Shown: piece by piece, positions 63,590 through 64,000 of the stretch | Position numbering within the stretch: position 1 is the first letter of the stretch | How the letters are laid out: each line of letters opens with the position of its first letter | Program-made: the position numbers and the translations under genes | Source of the DNA: Candidatus Dormiibacterota bacterium | Lineage (GTDB): Bacteria; Chloroflexota; Dormibacteria; Aeolococcales; Aeolococcaceae | NCBI GenBank assembly: GCA_003153505.1 | Contig: PLZA01000052.1 | Location: forward strand, 1-64,000 | Direction of reading: 5' to 3' | Length of the DNA stretch: 64,000 bases | Notes under the pieces: generated by a model | Told to the model about the DNA's origin: nothing | Databases searched by the model: none | What the model saw: only the letters and a program-made list of their open reading frames with translations

Positions 63590-64000
63590 ACCGGATCCGA
63601 TTCTACTCACTCGTCTTCGAGGGAGTGCTGCGCAAGTCGAGAAGTGTGGACGCTCCGCGGGGAGACGGCTCGTGGGTTCCCGCACGGCCGAGACGCCTTG
63701 TGCACAGTGCCCACCATTGGATTCGGACCCTCATTTGCGGTATTACCGCTACTCGGTAGCCCTGCCTTACTCCACGGGCCTGGATTCGGTCCGGACTTCG
63801 GACTGCAACCGCCAGAAGGCTTCGATCTTGTCGTCTGTCCAGAGCGAGTTGAACCGGTGTGCAAATAGTTGATATGCAACTTTGCAGTCGCTTGCCAAAG
63901 CGAGTGAGCGCGTAGACAGCCGCATCTATATCCGCGCCGATCGTTCTCGCTACCAGAAACTCAGACTCCGCAATGTAGGGTTAATCCGGCGCCAAGAATT
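63590..64000. other. End of window, no gene supported
   Basis: About 410 bp of lower-GC DNA. On the minus strand one frame from about 63955 to 63605 is open and reads like protein at its start (EFLVARTIGADIDAAVYALT), and another gives a 53-aa ORF from ATG 63925 to 63767 (ending EAFWRLQSEVRTESRPVE). Neither is convincing alone. They may be pieces of one frameshifted gene that continues past the edge. Confidence 0.3.

Larger units (their letters stand above)
61277..64000. mobile_element. Flank of a putative integrated element, beginning at the tRNA-Ser fragment
   Basis: From base 61277 rightwards the DNA no longer fits the tRNA, and from about 61.9 kb the base use is visibly lower in GC than the rest of the window. 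No integrase gene is recognised within the window. The 657-bp stretch 61277-61933 has no gene I can support; it contains two direct repeats, AACTGGGGTAT (61378-61388) and AATTGGGGTAC (61390-61400), like arm-type sites near phage attachment sites. The other end of the element, and the intact tRNA-Ser, would lie beyond the right edge. Confidence 0.5.

Overview
The window is 64 kb of GC-rich bacterial DNA, probably from a soil-type lineage near Actinomycetota, Chloroflexota or 'Ca. Dormibacterota'. This is inferred from the high GC, frequent GTG starts, 1-11 nt gene overlaps, many promoters placed for leaderless mRNAs, an operon-encoded ArgR, a HelY/Ski2-type helicase, a hopanoid cluster and many exported repeat proteins. 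The exact phylum cannot be fixed without database searches.

Layout. 1-7.0 kb (minus): parA, a coupled 97-aa ORF, a DUF503 protein, a Ski2-like helicase, thrC behind a structured leader, an HtpX-like protease and a truncated membrane glycosyltransferase. 7.1-9.9 kb (plus): a TPR protein and a GH15 glucoamylase/trehalase. 9.9-17.5 kb (plus): the arginine operon argC-J-B-D-R-G-H behind an ArgR-box-like palindrome. 17.5-28.3 kb: housekeeping genes (phosphoesterase, TetR, DegV, ROK kinase, coaX, dus, greA, lysS, serS, hotdog thioesterase, CYTH protein, MarR). 28.3-38.0 kb (minus): a contiguous isoprenoid/hopanoid operon running from a polyprenyl diphosphate synthase through type 2 IDI, hpnC, hpnD, hpnE, squalene-hopene cyclase, hpnH and hpnA to hpnG. 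38.1-48.4 kb: a divergent PhoR/PhoP-like two-component pair, a thiO-S-G-E thiamine operon and the phosphate operon pstS-C-A-B-B-phoU preceded by TTAA(C) repeats that look like a Pho box. 48.4-61.1 kb: an accessory-looking zone with a decayed gene, two alpha/beta hydrolases, a polytopic membrane protein, a large secreted beta-propeller/PKD/Cys-repeat protein, another secreted protein, a tandem-duplicated zinc-ribbon gene, a 5'-truncated VOC gene and two lipoproteins. 61.2-64 kb: the 3' half of a tRNA-Ser(UGA) gene, apparently an attachment-site remnant, followed by lower-GC DNA with one polytopic membrane protein.

How the genes fit together. The arginine operon encodes most steps from N-acetylglutamate to arginine, but argF and argA are absent. 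The hopanoid operon can make farnesyl-PP, presqualene-PP, hydroxysqualene, squalene, hopene and adenosylhopane-derived products. PhoR/PhoP plausibly controls the downstream pst operon.

The strongest candidates for undescribed features are: (1) the thrC leader RNA, with mutually exclusive antiterminator and terminator helices and a sequestered Shine-Dalgarno; (2) a recurrent leaderless-promoter architecture, TAnnnT-N6-8-start, at ten or more genes; (3) the tRNA-Ser fragment marking an integration boundary; (4) the exported beta-propeller/PKD protein with three Cys-containing C-terminal repeats.
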